From assembly GCF_019218745.1 (NCBI RefSeq), contig NZ_JAHUXA010000001.1, forward strand, positions 868,001-932,000: a stretch of DNA of 64,000 bases, read 5' to 3'. Of this stretch, positions 48,681 to 58,352 are shown one piece after another. This DNA is from Enterobacter sp. ENT03. Its GTDB lineage: Bacteria; Pseudomonadota; Gammaproteobacteria; Enterobacterales; Enterobacteriaceae. Position numbers and translations under genes: made by a program. The notes below the pieces were generated by a model. The model did not search any database and was not told the origin of the DNA. It was given only the letters and a program-made list of their open reading frames with translations. Every line of letters starts with the position of its first letter. Positions within the stretch are counted from its first letter, which is position 1.

Positions 48681-49369
48681 TGATCCGCGCGATAGTTACC
48701 GATATTGAAGGCACCACCAGCGATATTCGCTTTGTGCATGATGTCCTGTTCCCGTATGCCCGCGAGCGACTCGCCGCGTTCATCACCGCGCAGCAATATG
48801 GTGAACCGGTCTCCTCCATTCTCGACAATCTGCGTGACGAAATTGACCAGCCGGATGCCACCACGGCAGAGCTTATCGACACGCTGTTGCGCTTTATGGA
48901 TGAAGATCGCAAATCCACGGCGCTGAAAGCGCTCCAGGGCATTATCTGGCGCGAAGGGTATGTGCACGGTGACTTCACTGGCCATCTCTACCCGGATGTG
49001 CTGCCGTCGCTGGAAAAATGGAAGGCGCAGGGTATTGATCTCTATGTTTATTCCTCCGGCTCCGTCGCCGCGCAGAAACTGTTATTTGGCTACAGCGACG
49101 AAGGTGATATTACTCATCTGTTCAGCGGCTATTTTGATACGCACATCGGCGCGAAACGCGAGGTGAGTTCCTATACCAGTATTGCTGAACAGCTGGGCCT
49201 GTCCCCGTCGCAGATTTTGTTCCTGTCGGATGTTCATCAGGAGCTGGATGCCGCAGCGGAGGCCGGGCTGCGTACCGTGCAGCTTATTCGCGGTGATGAC
49301 GATGCCGCCAGCCATCATCACCAGGTTCATCGTTTTGATGTTATCAATCCGGAGCAGATCCCTTCATGA
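48680..49369 (+). CDS. mtnC: enolase-phosphatase E1 MtnC
   Basis: 229-aa HAD-superfamily enzyme that enolises and dephosphorylates 2,3-diketo-5-methylthiopentyl-1-P to the acireductone. HAD motif 1 is [10 protein letters not shown] (Asp8, Glu10 in place of the usual second Asp, typical of MtnC). Motif 2 is [10 protein letters not shown] and motif 4 is [13 protein letters not shown]. Coupled to mtnB (1-base overlap) and mtnD (4-base overlap). Confidence 0.95.
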   Translation: MIRAIVTDIEGTTSDIRFVHDVLFPYARERLAAFITAQQYGEPVSSILDNLRDEIDQPDATTAELIDTLLRFMDEDRKSTALKALQGIIWREGYVHGDFTGHLYPDVLPSLEKWKAQGIDLYVYSSGSVAAQKLLFGYSDEGDITHLFSGYFDTHIGAKREVSSYTSIAEQLGLSPSQILFLSDVHQELDAAAEAGLRTVQLIRGDDDAASHHHQVHRFDVINPEQIPS

Positions 49370-49908
49370 GCGCCCTGACGATTTTTTCAGATACCGACGC
49401 CAGTCAGCACACCTGGCACAGCACCGATGCCGCTGAGATCCAGCAGCAGCTCAACGCCAAAGGCGTGCGTTTCGAGCGCTGGCAGGCGGATCGCGACCTG
49501 GGAGACAACCCCTCTTCCGACACGGTGATCAACGCCTACCAGTCGGCGATTGATAAGCTGGTGGCCGAAAAGGGCTATCAGAGCTGGGATGTGATCAGCC
49601 TGCGTGCAGATAATCCGCAGAAAGACGCGTTACGCGCAAAGTTTCTTAATGAACATACGCATGGCGAAGATGAAGTGCGCTTTTTCGTGGAGGGGGCGGG
49701 GCTATTCTGCCTGCATATCGGTAACGAGGTGTATCAGGTGCTGTGCGAGAAAAACGATCTGATTTCGGTCCCTGCCGGCACGCCGCACTGGTTTGACATG
49801 GGTTCAGAACCGAATTTCACCGCCATTCGTATTTTTGATAATCCCGAAGGCTGGGTGGCGCAGTTTACCGGTGATGCCATTGCCGATGGCTATCCGCGCC
49901 TCGCATAG
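49366..49908 (+). CDS. mtnD: acireductone dioxygenase MtnD
   Basis: 180-aa cupin. With Fe2+ it makes formate and the methionine keto acid; with Ni2+ it makes methylthiopropionate and CO. The metal ligands HTHGEDE (about His97, His99, Glu103) and His in GTPHWFD (about 141) are present. Last gene of mtnBCD; the ketoacid product is the substrate of YbdL. mtnA and mtnK, needed earlier in the pathway, are not in the window. Confidence 0.95.
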   Translation: MSALTIFSDTDASQHTWHSTDAAEIQQQLNAKGVRFERWQADRDLGDNPSSDTVINAYQSAIDKLVAEKGYQSWDVISLRADNPQKDALRAKFLNEHTHGEDEVRFFVEGAGLFCLHIGNEVYQVLCEKNDLISVPAGTPHWFDMGSEPNFTAIRIFDNPEGWVAQFTGDAIADGYPRLA

Positions 49909-49912
49909 CATT

Positions 49913-49978
49913 TTCCCCTCACCCCGGCCCTCTCCCGCAGGAAGAGGACGTACGTCGGACGGCAGGGTGAGGGGGAAG
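49913..49978. repeat. large imperfect palindrome at the mtnD/yfcL boundary
   Basis: CCCCTCACCC (49915-49924) pairs with GGGTGAGGGG (49965-49974). An internal CCTCTCCC/GGAAGAGG dyad fills the interior. This C/G-rich repeat (CCCTCACCCCGGCCCTCTCC type) is frequent between enterobacterial genes. It separates two convergent genes and lies at the synteny break. Confidence 0.7.
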
Positions 49979-49980
49979 CG

Positions 49981-50256
49981 TTAACCTTTCGCCTGGGTAA
50001 ACAGCGTGTCCCACATGCCCAGTACCAGCGCCTGATCGCGCGGGGAAAGCTCACCGGCCTGAATGGCTTTTGACAGGCTGGCGCTGACGTTAGCGTGCAC
50101 GGCTTCCGGGGAGTGGTCATCGCCATGCTCCAGTTCCGCGACGGCCAGCGTCAGGTGCCCACGCAGATAACCGCTGGCAAACAGCTCATCGTCTCCGGCC
50201 GTATCTACCATGTCATCAATTAACGCCAGAATGCGTGCTTCAAACTCCGCGATCAT
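49981..50256 (-). CDS. yfcL: conserved small protein YfcL
   Basis: 91-aa acidic helical protein of unknown function, close in length to E. coli YfcL (92). No catalytic motif or membrane segment. It heads the right-hand block of the window and is followed on the same strand's upstream side by epmC, as in E. coli (yfcL-epmC-yfcA-mepA-aroC-prmB). Start ATG 50256 lies behind AAAGAGGAAAG. Confidence 0.9.
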   Translation of the reverse strand: MIAEFEARILALIDDMVDTAGDDELFASGYLRGHLTLAVAELEHGDDHSPEAVHANVSASLSKAIQAGELSPRDQALVLGMWDTLFTQAKG

Positions 50257-50281
50257 CTTCTTTCCTCTTTAATTCGTGGCT

Positions 50282-50830
50282 TCAGTTCAGATCTTCCGGC
50301 CACGGAAACTGTGCTGCCGTTAACGGCGGCGTATGATAATAATCCTGTAGCGCCTGGATGAAACGCGCCGGACGCGGGGGAATGCCCTCTTCCAGATACG
50401 TCATCACCTGAGCATGAACCCGGCGCTGAAAAGCAATGCGATCCGGTTCGAAATCGCCGTTCAGGTTGTCGCAGCTGATATTGAACGGGAAGCCCGCGGC
50501 GAGGCAGAACATCCACTCCAGCGCCTGCGGCTTCACTTCCACGTCCTCAAACTGCCCCTGCGTCGTGGCATCGCGCCCGTCCGGGCAATACCAGTAGCCA
50601 AAATCCACCTGCTCGCGACGCGCTTTCCCGGCAATACACCAGTGCGAAATCTCATGTAAGCCGCTGGCATAAAAGCCGTGGGCAAAGACGATGCGGTTAT
50701 AGGGCACGTCGGCATCAGCAGGAAGATAGATCGGTTCGTCGTCGCCTTTAATCAGACGGGTATTAAAATCACCGGCAAAGCAGCCGTCAAAAATGGCGAT
50801 TAATTGCTCATAAGTGTGCGTCGTATTCAT
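50282..50830 (-). CDS. epmC: elongation factor P hydroxylase EpmC
   Basis: 182-aa iron-dependent hydroxylase that adds the final hydroxyl to beta-lysyl-lysine 34 of EF-P. The metal-binding motif HEISHWCIAGK (about 58-68) and the downstream EVKPQALEW motif are conserved. The stop codon of yfcA overlaps its ATG by one base. The length equals E. coli YfcM. Confidence 0.93.
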   Translation of the reverse strand: MNTTHTYEQLIAIFDGCFAGDFNTRLIKGDDEPIYLPADADVPYNRIVFAHGFYASGLHEISHWCIAGKARREQVDFGYWYCPDGRDATTQGQFEDVEVKPQALEWMFCLAAGFPFNISCDNLNGDFEPDRIAFQRRVHAQVMTYLEEGIPPRPARFIQALQDYYHTPPLTAAQFPWPEDLN

Positions 50831-51639
50831 TAGTTCATCCCCAACCAGTGAAGGATCTCCTGTCCATGGCTATCAAAAAGCAGTTTTGCGCTCATTACCG
50901 CCGAGACAATGACAATCATCGGGCGAATGAGTTTTTGTCCTTTGCTCAGCACCAGCCGTGAGCCCATGCGCGCGCCAAGAAACTGTCCGGCAAGCATCAC
51001 GAAACCGGTGGCCCATACCACTTTACCGCCAATAATAAACAGTAACAGGCCGCCGACGTTGGAGGTGGCATTCAGCACTTTGGCGTGGGCGGTGGATTTC
51101 GCCAGATTGAAACCGCACAGCGTGACGAAGGCCAGCGCGTAAAACGATCCTGCCCCCGGCCCGAAAAAGCCGTCGTAAAATCCCACGCAGCCACCGGCAA
51201 TCAACGCAAACGGCAGGCCGTACAGCCGTCGTTGACGATCCTCTTCGCCGAGTTTCGGCATCAGCAAAAAATAAAGCCCGATGCAGATGATTAAGATCGG
51301 CAAAATCTGGCGCAGCACGTCAGACTTCACATACTGGACCAGCAGCGCGCCAGAGGTAGAGCCGATAAACGTCATCAGGATATTGAGTTTTTGATCCGCC
51401 AGATTGACGACTTTCAGACGCACAAAATAGAGCGAGGAGGAAATAGAGCCACCGCAAGCCTGTAATTTATTGGTGGCCAGAGCCTGGGCGGGCGTCATTC
51501 CCGCCGCCAGCAAGGCAGGAATGGTCAGTAAGCCGCCCCCACCCGCCAGCGCGTCGATAAATCCCGCCAGCAATGCCACAAAAAACAGTACCGCCAGCAG
51601 TAACGGCGACACCATAAAGAGATCGATAAAGTTGTCCAT
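50830..51639 (-). CDS. yfcA: TSUP (TauE/SafE) family membrane transporter YfcA
   Basis: 269-aa inner-membrane protein with about eight helices. The duplicated TSUP motif is visible as GFIDALAGGGGLLTIPALL (about 26-44) and GFYDGFFGPGAGSFYALAF (about 150-170). The substrate is not established; relatives export sulfur-containing or organic anions. It overlaps mepA and epmC by one base each. Confidence 0.92.
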   Translation of the reverse strand: MDNFIDLFMVSPLLLAVLFFVALLAGFIDALAGGGGLLTIPALLAAGMTPAQALATNKLQACGGSISSSLYFVRLKVVNLADQKLNILMTFIGSTSGALLVQYVKSDVLRQILPILIICIGLYFLLMPKLGEEDRQRRLYGLPFALIAGGCVGFYDGFFGPGAGSFYALAFVTLCGFNLAKSTAHAKVLNATSNVGGLLLFIIGGKVVWATGFVMLAGQFLGARMGSRLVLSKGQKLIRPMIVIVSAVMSAKLLFDSHGQEILHWLGMN

Positions 51640-52463
51640 TAGAGTGCATGCTCATCCAGTAGCGCCTGGCAGGAAGGCGGCAACGGCGGCGGTGTCTTCT
51701 TCTCAGGCTTTGTTATCGGGGGTTTTGCGGGTTCAAACCAGCTTTGTAATTCTGCGCCGCAGCCATCACCTGGCGGCGGCAGCGGTTGATCTTCACATTC
51801 GAGACTGTCGGCCGGGCAGCGCAGACGCACGTGCATATGGGCGCGATGCTGGAACCACGGACGGACTTTGCGCAGCCAGTCGCGATCCGTACCGGCGTCG
51901 AGACAGAGCTGCTGTTTGATGGCCGGATTGACGAAAATACGCGTCACGTCATTATCTTCCGCCGCCAGCTTGATCAGTTGGCTAATCTGCGGCTGCCATA
52001 GTGAAGGCACCACGCGTTTACCGTCGGCGGAAACCAGATCCAGCGCTTGCGGTTTCAGCAGTTGCGCCGCCGTCCAGCGGGTTTGCGGAAGTTGCAGGAA
52101 AATATCCACATCCAGCCCGCTCTGATGGCTGGCGTGTCCACCGTTAAAACGGCCCCCGGCGGGCATGCCCATATCACCGATCAGCAGGGTTCCCAGCCCC
52201 AGGTTATGCACCTGATTACCCAGACGCTGGATAAACAGCACCAGATCCGGATGACCAAAATAGCGGCGCTGATCGGTACGCATCACCTGGTAGGTATCCG
52301 ACTGCACGGGAAGCTCGCTGGCTCCGACGATACAGCCATTGGAAAAGGCGCCGATAGACTGCGGGCTGCCTGCCACCGGATGGGTAATTTTCTGCCAGGG
52401 CGTGGCGGCGAGGCTGAACTGGCTGGCGAGCAAGGCCGCCAGCGCAATGACACGTTTTTTCAT
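51639..52463 (-). CDS. mepA: penicillin-insensitive murein endopeptidase MepA
   Basis: 274-aa periplasmic LAS-type zinc endopeptidase that cleaves D-Ala-mDAP cross-links. The signal peptide is about 19 residues (FSLA/ATPW). Zinc ligands are His and Asp in [15 protein letters not shown] (about 110-125) and His in HRAHMHVRL (about 208-216). Cysteines form the expected disulfides. It follows aroC by 2 nt. Confidence 0.95.
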   Translation of the reverse strand: MKKRVIALAALLASQFSLAATPWQKITHPVAGSPQSIGAFSNGCIVGASELPVQSDTYQVMRTDQRRYFGHPDLVLFIQRLGNQVHNLGLGTLLIGDMGMPAGGRFNGGHASHQSGLDVDIFLQLPQTRWTAAQLLKPQALDLVSADGKRVVPSLWQPQISQLIKLAAEDNDVTRIFVNPAIKQQLCLDAGTDRDWLRKVRPWFQHRAHMHVRLRCPADSLECEDQPLPPPGDGCGAELQSWFEPAKPPITKPEKKTPPPLPPSCQALLDEHAL

Positions 52464-52465
52464 GT

Positions 52466-53551
52466 TTACCAGCGTGGCAATGTAGTTGTGACGTCCCCGT
52501 TCTGCGCCCGCTGGCGCATGAAGTGATCCATCAGCACGATGGCGAGCATCGCTTCGGCAATCGGAACGCCGCGGATCCCCACGCAGGGATCGTGACGCCC
52601 TTTGGTGATCATCTCGATCTCTTCACCGGCGCGGTTAATCGTGCGCCCCGGCACCGTAATGCTGGAGGTCGGTTTCAGGGCGATGTGCGCGACGATCTGC
52701 TGCCCGCTGCTGATACCGCCGAGAATGCCGCCGGCGTGGTTGCTCTGGAAACCAGCATGCGTTATTTCATCGCGGTTTTGACTGCCACGCAGCGCCACAG
52801 AACCAAACCCTTCGCCGATCTCCACACCTTTAACGGCGTTGATGCTCATCAGCGCGTGGGCGATGTCGGCATCCAGACGATCAAACACCGGTTCGCCAAG
52901 GCCCGCCGGAACGCCATCGGCCACCACGGTGATCTTCGCGCCAATGGAGTCGCCCTCTTTTTTCAGGCCGCGCATCAGTTCATCCAGCGCCTCGATTTTA
53001 TCGGGATCCGGGCAGAAGAACGGGTTTTGTTCCACCTGCGACCAGTCTTTGATTGCAAGGGGAATATCGCCCATCTGGGTCAGACAGGCACGGATCACGA
53101 TACCGAATTTTTGCGCCAGGTATTTCTTGGCAATGGCGCCCGCCGCCACGCGCATGGCGGTTTCGCGCGCGGAGGAGCGTCCGCCGCCGCGATAGTCGCG
53201 CAGGCCGTATTTTTGTTCGTAGGTATAATCGGCGTGGCCCGGACGGAAGGTGTCTTTAATCGCACCGTAATCCTGAGAACGCTGATCGGTGTTTTCGATC
53301 AGCAGACCAATGCTGGTGCCGGTGGTGACGCCTTCAAAGACGCCGGAAAGAATTTTGACCTGGTCCGGCTCGCGACGCTGCGTGGTGTAGCGAGAAGTTC
53401 CCGGACGACGGCGATCCAGATCGTGTTGCAGATCGGCTTCGCTCAGCGGCATGCCGGGCGGCACGCCATCCACAATGCAACCCAACGCCAGACCGTGTGA
53501 CTCGCCGAACGTGGTTACGCGAAAGAGTTGTCCAATACTGTTTCCTGCCAT
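52466..53551 (-). CDS. aroC: chorismate synthase AroC
   Basis: Converts EPSP to chorismate, using reduced FMN as catalyst; the seventh step of the shikimate pathway. 361 aa as in E. coli. The signatures [19 protein letters not shown] (about 15-33) and [18 protein letters not shown] (about 315-332) are present. ATG 53551 lies five bases from GGAG; an in-frame GTG at 53554 is too close. Upstream is prmB, 61 nt away. Confidence 0.97.
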   Translation of the reverse strand: MAGNSIGQLFRVTTFGESHGLALGCIVDGVPPGMPLSEADLQHDLDRRRPGTSRYTTQRREPDQVKILSGVFEGVTTGTSIGLLIENTDQRSQDYGAIKDTFRPGHADYTYEQKYGLRDYRGGGRSSARETAMRVAAGAIAKKYLAQKFGIVIRACLTQMGDIPLAIKDWSQVEQNPFFCPDPDKIEALDELMRGLKKEGDSIGAKITVVADGVPAGLGEPVFDRLDADIAHALMSINAVKGVEIGEGFGSVALRGSQNRDEITHAGFQSNHAGGILGGISSGQQIVAHIALKPTSSITVPGRTINRAGEEIEMITKGRHDPCVGIRGVPIAEAMLAIVLMDHFMRQRAQNGDVTTTLPRW

Positions 53552-53612
53552 CACGGCTCCGTTATGTTGTTGTGTTGATGTGTGGCTTAATGACGCGGCA
53601 TCGTTGTGCGGC

Positions 53613-54545
53613 TTAGTCTTTATAAATGCTGAAGTGTTCCCGCGCAGCGACCAGTTGTGCTTTGGTCAACATGAAGACGCCATCACCGCCGTTATCAAAC
53701 TCCAGCCAGGTGAACGGCACATCCGGGTACTGCTCCATCAGATGTACCATGCTGTTGCCCACTTCACAAATCAGGATGCCGTCATCGGTCAGGTATTCCG
53801 GTGCACAGGCCAGGATGCGACGTGTCAGCTTAAGACCGTCACTGCCGGAGGCAAGCCCCAGTTCCGGCTCATGGCGGTATTCGTTCGGCAGATCCGACAT
53901 GTCTTCTTCATCGACATACGGCGGATTGGTGACGATCAGATCATACTGCACCTTCGGCAGGTCGCGGAACAGATCGGAGCGGATCGGCGTGACGTTGTGG
54001 ATCAAACCGTGCTCTTCGATGTTGTGCTCAGCCACCGCCAGCGCGTCCGGAGATATGTCCACGGCATCCACTTCCGCTTCCGGGAATTCGTAGGCGCAGG
54101 CAATGGCGATACAGCCGCTGCCGGTGCACATGTCGAGAATATGCTGCGGCTGGTGGTTGATCAGCCCCGCGAAACGGCTGGTGATCAGTTCGCCAATCGG
54201 CGAGCGCGGCACCAGTACGCGTTCATCGACAAAAAATTCGTGACCGCAGAACCAGGCTTTATTGGTGAGATAGGCCACCGGAATACGTTCGTTGACGCGA
54301 CGGATCACGCGCTCAACGATGCGGTGGCGTTCGCTGGAGGTCAGGCGCGCGTTGCGCATGTCTTCCGGAATATCCAGCGGCAGGTAGAGCGTCGGCAACA
54401 CCAGCTGCACAGCTTCATCCCACGGGTTATCGGTGCCGTGCCCATACCAGATATTGGCCGCGCTGAATCGGCTGACCGACCAACGTAACATGTCCTGAAT
54501 GGTATGCAGCTCACTGACTGCTTCATCGACAAAAATTTTATCCAC
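53613..54545 (-). CDS. prmB: 50S ribosomal protein L3 glutamine methyltransferase PrmB
   Basis: 310-aa SAM-dependent methyltransferase for Gln150 of ribosomal protein L3. The SAM-binding [14 protein letters not shown] (about 137-150) and the catalytic VTNPPYVD (about 201-208) are present. The open frame runs back to 54779, but GTG 54545 follows GGAGG at five bases and gives the family N-terminus ([10 protein letters not shown]). It is divergent from smrB. Confidence 0.95.
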   Translation of the reverse strand: MDKIFVDEAVSELHTIQDMLRWSVSRFSAANIWYGHGTDNPWDEAVQLVLPTLYLPLDIPEDMRNARLTSSERHRIVERVIRRVNERIPVAYLTNKAWFCGHEFFVDERVLVPRSPIGELITSRFAGLINHQPQHILDMCTGSGCIAIACAYEFPEAEVDAVDISPDALAVAEHNIEEHGLIHNVTPIRSDLFRDLPKVQYDLIVTNPPYVDEEDMSDLPNEYRHEPELGLASGSDGLKLTRRILACAPEYLTDDGILICEVGNSMVHLMEQYPDVPFTWLEFDNGGDGVFMLTKAQLVAAREHFSIYKD

Positions 54546-54712
54546 ACTATCCTCCAGGACATGCATTGCTGTAAATTCGGCGGCTAGTTTGCCATGAAGA
54601 CGCCGATAAATCAGCATTCTCGCGCCAGCCCGGCGGGGAAAAATGCGTTTTGCCTGAACACAGGCCGTATGGAGTCGGGTAAACTGGCGAAAATAAAAGA
54701 TGAGACCGAAAA

Positions 54713-55264
54713 ATGAAAAAGAAAGCATCGCTAAGCGAGGAGGATCAGGCGCTGTTCCGGCAGTTAATGACAGGCACACGCAAAATCCAGCAGGACACCA
54801 TTGTTCACCGCCCGCTGCGGAAAAAAGTAACCGAGGTGCCGGTTAAGCGCCTGTTATCGGAACAGGCCGATGCCAGTCACTATTTTTCTGATGAATTTCA
54901 GCCGTTGCTCAATACCGACGGCCCGGCAAAGTATGTCCGTCCGGACGTCAGCCATTTTGAATTAAAGAAGATCCGTCGCGGTGATTACTCCCCGGAGCTG
55001 TTTCTGGATTTGCACGGTTTGACGCAGATGCAGGCGAAGCAGGAGCTGGGCGCGCTGATCGCCGCCTGCCGCCGCGAACACGTGTTCTGTGCCTGCGTGA
55101 TGCACGGCCACGGGAAGCATATTCTTAAGCAGCAAACGCCATTGTGGCTGGCGCAGCATCCGCACGTTATGGCTTTTCATCAGGCCCCGAAAGAGTACGG
55201 CGGTGATGCCGCGCTGCTGGTGCTGATTGAAGTGGAAGAGTGGCAACCGCCAGAGCTTCCGTAA
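54713..55264 (+). CDS. smrB: ribosome-rescue endonuclease SmrB
   Basis: 183-aa Smr-domain nuclease that cleaves mRNA at collided ribosomes. The N-terminal ~80 residues are a ribosome-binding extension, and the Smr domain follows (about 95-175) with [15 protein letters not shown] and the [11 protein letters not shown] motif. The length equals E. coli YfcN/SmrB. Three REP-type tandem repeats and a terminator follow. Confidence 0.94.
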   Translation: MKKKASLSEEDQALFRQLMTGTRKIQQDTIVHRPLRKKVTEVPVKRLLSEQADASHYFSDEFQPLLNTDGPAKYVRPDVSHFELKKIRRGDYSPELFLDLHGLTQMQAKQELGALIAACRREHVFCACVMHGHGKHILKQQTPLWLAQHPHVMAFHQAPKEYGGDAALLVLIEVEEWQPPELP

Positions 55265-55279
55265 GGCCGTGCCAGAAAC

Positions 55280-55316
55280 AGGGATGCCCGGCGGCGCGGA
55301 GCTTGCCGGGCCTACG
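55280..55316. repeat. REP unit after smrB
   Basis: GATGCCCGGCGGCGC followed by CTTGCCGGGCCTACG is a typical REP palindrome, about 15 nt after the smrB stop. Confidence 0.75.
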
Positions 55317-55323
55317 TTAATTT

Positions 55324-55443
55324 GTAGGTCGGGTAAGCGAAGCGCCACCCGACAAAAACTACGATTTCAGGTCGGGTAAGCGAAGCGCCACCCGACAAAA
55401 TCCACGATTGTAGGTCGGGTAAGCGAAGCGCCACCCGACAAAA
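55324..55443 (+). repeat. three tandem 43-bp palindromic repeats
   Basis: AGGTCGGGTAAGCGAAGCG starts at 55326, 55369 and 55412, an exact 43-bp period. Each unit carries the inverted repeat GTCGGGT-N11-ACCCGAC and ends in AAAA plus a variable 8-10 nt joint. This is a REP/BIME-type array in the smrB-sixA gap. Confidence 0.85.
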
Positions 55444-55463
55444 GGTCAGCCGCCAGAAACAAC

Positions 55464-55488
55464 AAGAGCCGCATCAGCGGCTCTTTTT
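55464..55488. terminator. bidirectional terminator between smrB and sixA
   Basis: AAGAGCCGC (55464-55472) pairs with GCGGCTCTT (55477-55485) over ATCA, with a five-T tail. Confidence 0.85.
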
Positions 55489-55504
55489 ACAGGGTCAGGC
55501 GGGA

Positions 55505-55996
55505 TCAGATCGCTTTCGCCATCTTCAGATTGCAGGGACTCATTTGCCAGTTAAATACCCCTTTGCCTGCGGTGTCCAGCGTAATGCTGGCGATCGCTGA
55601 GGTAGAAAACATCGGCGGTGTCAGGGTCGGGCACAGCTCCGACACCAGGTAGCCTACCAGCGGCAGGTGTGAGATCACCATCACTGAAGAGACACCTTCG
55701 TTTGCCAGCGTCTGCAAATACGCGCTGACCATACGGACATCCCCCCCTGGCGTCAGTTCTGGCAGGACGTCGATTTCCACGTCGTCCGGCAGGTTCATAC
55801 ACTCCCCTACCTCGCTCAGCGTCTGTTCGGCACGCAGGTACGGGCTGACCAGTACACGCTCGATATTCACTTTTTGGCTTAATAGCCAGGTTGCCATTTG
55901 ACGGGACTCATCACAGCCACAAGAAGTCAAAGGGCGAACCGAGTCACTGGCTGCATCCAAAGCAGCGTCGCCGTGACGCATGATAAAAACTTGCAT
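55505..55996 (-). CDS. sixA: phosphohistidine phosphatase SixA
   Basis: 163-aa histidine-phosphatase-superfamily enzyme. In E. coli it removes phosphate from the nitrogen-PTS protein NPr (and was described for the HPt domain of ArcB). Catalytic RHG is at 7-9 (MRHGDAA), and the second His is in VISHLPLVGYL (about 108). It stands alone between smrB and fadJ, with a 199-bp gap to fadJ holding no recognisable feature. Confidence 0.94.
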   Translation of the reverse strand: MQVFIMRHGDAALDAASDSVRPLTSCGCDESRQMATWLLSQKVNIERVLVSPYLRAEQTLSEVGECMNLPDDVEIDVLPELTPGGDVRMVSAYLQTLANEGVSSVMVISHLPLVGYLVSELCPTLTPPMFSTSAIASITLDTAGKGVFNWQMSPCNLKMAKAI

Positions 55997-56195
55997 ATTG
56001 CACCGCTTTTGTTAACCAGAAGCATTGAACCGCCCGAATGAAACAACATGTTTACACCGGAACAGACAATGGCCGGGCATTGTGCCTTATCCATTCGTTG
56101 AATGAAACGCTGTGTTTTACATCAATGGCGTAAGTATAGTCAATCACTGTTTATAAAATGACCACCATCGACATATTCAACGACAGATTTACCCT

Positions 56196-58352
56196 TTACT
56201 GACCTGAACTTACAGGATCAGTGTTAATAGCAGGCCAGAACGTTTCGCCCTGCGCCGCCATTTGTAACAAGGATTCACAAGGCGTAAATCGTGGGCCGTA
56301 CTGAGAAGCCAGGCGTTCCAGCGTCGCCACGATATTCCCCACCCCGCGCGTATCCATATAACGGAATGGACCGCCCAAAAACGGCGGGAACCCGATGCCA
56401 AACACCGCGCCGATGTCGCCATCACGCGCGCTGCGGATCACGGACTCATCAAGGCAGCGCGCCGCTTCGTTGAGCATCATCATCACACAGCGTTCCGCAA
56501 TCTGATCCGCCGACAGTTTTGCCCCGTTTGAAGCGCCAATCAGCGGGTAAATCGCCGGGTCCACATGCTTCTTGCTTGTACGCCCTTTCGCACCGTAAAG
56601 ATAGAATCCACGACCATTTTTTCTGCCTTTGCGATCGTCATTCAAAATCGCAGCAACGACGTTTGCAGGTGCAGAAAAACGTTCTCCATACGCGCTTTCC
56701 AGTACAGGAATAATTTTAGTACCGGTGTCGATTCCCACCTCATCCAAAAGTTGGATTGGGCCGACCGGGAAGCCAAATTTCACCAACGCGCGGTCAATAT
56801 GATCCACCTGTTCGCCTTCGGTCAGCAAACGCATGGCTTCGTTGATGTACGGGGCCAGAATACGGTTAACGTAAAAACCGGCTTTATCTGCCACTACAAT
56901 CGGTGTTTTGCCCTGCTTTTTCGCCAGTTTTACCGTGGTGGCAATGGTTCGCTCTGAGGTTTGCGCATGGGCAATCACCTCTACCAGCGGCATTTTTTCC
57001 ACCGGGCTGAAGAAATGCAGACCGATAATATTTTCCGGGCGCGCCGCTTTCGCGGCAATATCGCCAATCGGCAACGACGAGGTGTTGGACGCAAAAATCG
57101 TCTGCGGCGAGCAGTGCTGCTCCACCTCCGCCACCATTTGCTGCTTTAATGCCAGATCTTCGAATACCGCTTCAATGACGACATCACGCCCGGCAAAACC
57201 ACGGTAATCAGTGGTGCCGGAGATCAGCGCCATGTCGCTGTCACGCTCCTGAGGACGCATATGGCGGCGACGGACTTTTTTATCAAGCTGCTGCCAGCTG
57301 TATTGCAGCGCATGGTTAATACCGGCAGGTTTAATATCCTTGATGCGCACCGGCAGCTTGCCTTTACTGGCAGTGACGTAAGCAATACCGCCGCCCATCA
57401 GCCCACCGCCCAGAATGCCCACCGCGCGTAAGGGGGCAGGTTCGACGGCGCTGCCAGGGTCTTTTTTAATGTCGGTGCTGGTGAAAAAGATATGTCGTAA
57501 TGCGCGGGACTGCGGGGTCATCGCCAGCTCGCCAAAGGCGCGGGCTTCTGCCTCGTAGCCGCTGCTGCGACCCTGCGCCAGCCCAGTGTGTACCACCTCC
57601 AGAATGCGCGGCGCGGCCGGATAATTGCCGTGTGTTTTCTGCTGCGTCTTTTTCTCCACCATACGAAACAACAAAGTGCGCCCGAGCGGGCCAGCCATGA
57701 TGCGTTCACGCACCGGTAAACGACGCCCGGTCGGTTTGCCTTTTTTCGCGAGATCCGCTGCGGCTTCCAGCAAAATCGATACCGGCACCACATCGTCCAC
57801 CAGCCCCACTTTGCGGGCCTGGCGCGGGCGGAGCATTTTACCGGTAAGGATCATCTCAAGCGCCGTACTGACACCAATCAAGCGCGGCAGCCGCTGCGTA
57901 CCGCCGGAGCCGGGTAACAGGCCGAGCTGCACTTCCGGCAGCCCAAGCTGTGTTTTTGCATCATCTGTACAGACGCGCCCGTGGCAGGCAAGCGCCAGCT
58001 CAAGGCCGCCGCCGAGACAGGCACCGTGGATCGCCGCAATCACCGGGATCGGCAGGGCATGAATATCAGCCATCACCTGTTGCCCCTGACGAGCCAGTTC
58101 TTCCGCCTCTTTGGCGGTTTTGCAACGGTCGATCATGTTGATGTCTGCCCCAGCGACAAAGTTGTCTTTTTTCGCCGAAATGAACACTACGCCGCGCAGA
58201 TCTTTGTTTTCGCGGATCTGGCGTAAAATCGCCCGCACCTGAACGCCAAATTCCGCCTTCAGGGTATTCATTTTTTCGCCGGGCACATCGATGGTCACCA
58301 CGGCGATATTGTCCGGTCGCACGGTCAGGGAAAATGCAGTTGTCATGTCCAT
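56196..58352 (-). CDS. fadJ: fatty-acid oxidation complex alpha subunit FadJ (anaerobic)
   Basis: 718-aa bifunctional enoyl-CoA hydratase / 3-hydroxyacyl-CoA dehydrogenase of the anaerobic beta-oxidation complex. The hydratase domain (about 1-190) has [17 protein letters not shown] and [19 protein letters not shown]; the dehydrogenase domain (about 310-700) has the NAD motif [13 protein letters not shown] and the catalytic region [16 protein letters not shown]. It overlaps fadI by one base (TAATG). Pair fadI-fadJ as in E. coli. Confidence 0.96.
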   Translation of the reverse strand: MDMTTAFSLTVRPDNIAVVTIDVPGEKMNTLKAEFGVQVRAILRQIRENKDLRGVVFISAKKDNFVAGADINMIDRCKTAKEAEELARQGQQVMADIHALPIPVIAAIHGACLGGGLELALACHGRVCTDDAKTQLGLPEVQLGLLPGSGGTQRLPRLIGVSTALEMILTGKMLRPRQARKVGLVDDVVPVSILLEAAADLAKKGKPTGRRLPVRERIMAGPLGRTLLFRMVEKKTQQKTHGNYPAAPRILEVVHTGLAQGRSSGYEAEARAFGELAMTPQSRALRHIFFTSTDIKKDPGSAVEPAPLRAVGILGGGLMGGGIAYVTASKGKLPVRIKDIKPAGINHALQYSWQQLDKKVRRRHMRPQERDSDMALISGTTDYRGFAGRDVVIEAVFEDLALKQQMVAEVEQHCSPQTIFASNTSSLPIGDIAAKAARPENIIGLHFFSPVEKMPLVEVIAHAQTSERTIATTVKLAKKQGKTPIVVADKAGFYVNRILAPYINEAMRLLTEGEQVDHIDRALVKFGFPVGPIQLLDEVGIDTGTKIIPVLESAYGERFSAPANVVAAILNDDRKGRKNGRGFYLYGAKGRTSKKHVDPAIYPLIGASNGAKLSADQIAERCVMMMLNEAARCLDESVIRSARDGDIGAVFGIGFPPFLGGPFRYMDTRGVGNIVATLERLASQYGPRFTPCESLLQMAAQGETFWPAINTDPVSSGQ

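Noticed and set aside
46764-49908. mtnBCD as recently acquired foreign DNA
   Set aside because: Base composition and codon use look like the neighbours, there are no mobile-element traces, and MetJ boxes tie it into host regulation; the genes are common in related genera.
52523-53500. 325-codon plus-strand frame opposite aroC, and a similar one at 53451-54488 opposite prmB
   Set aside because: Both mirror well-conserved minus-strand genes; composition and lack of start signals mark them as shadows.
55324-55443. CRISPR-like array
   Set aside because: Only three units; each repeat is a REP-type palindrome with joints of 8-10 nt instead of 30-nt spacers, and there are no cas genes.
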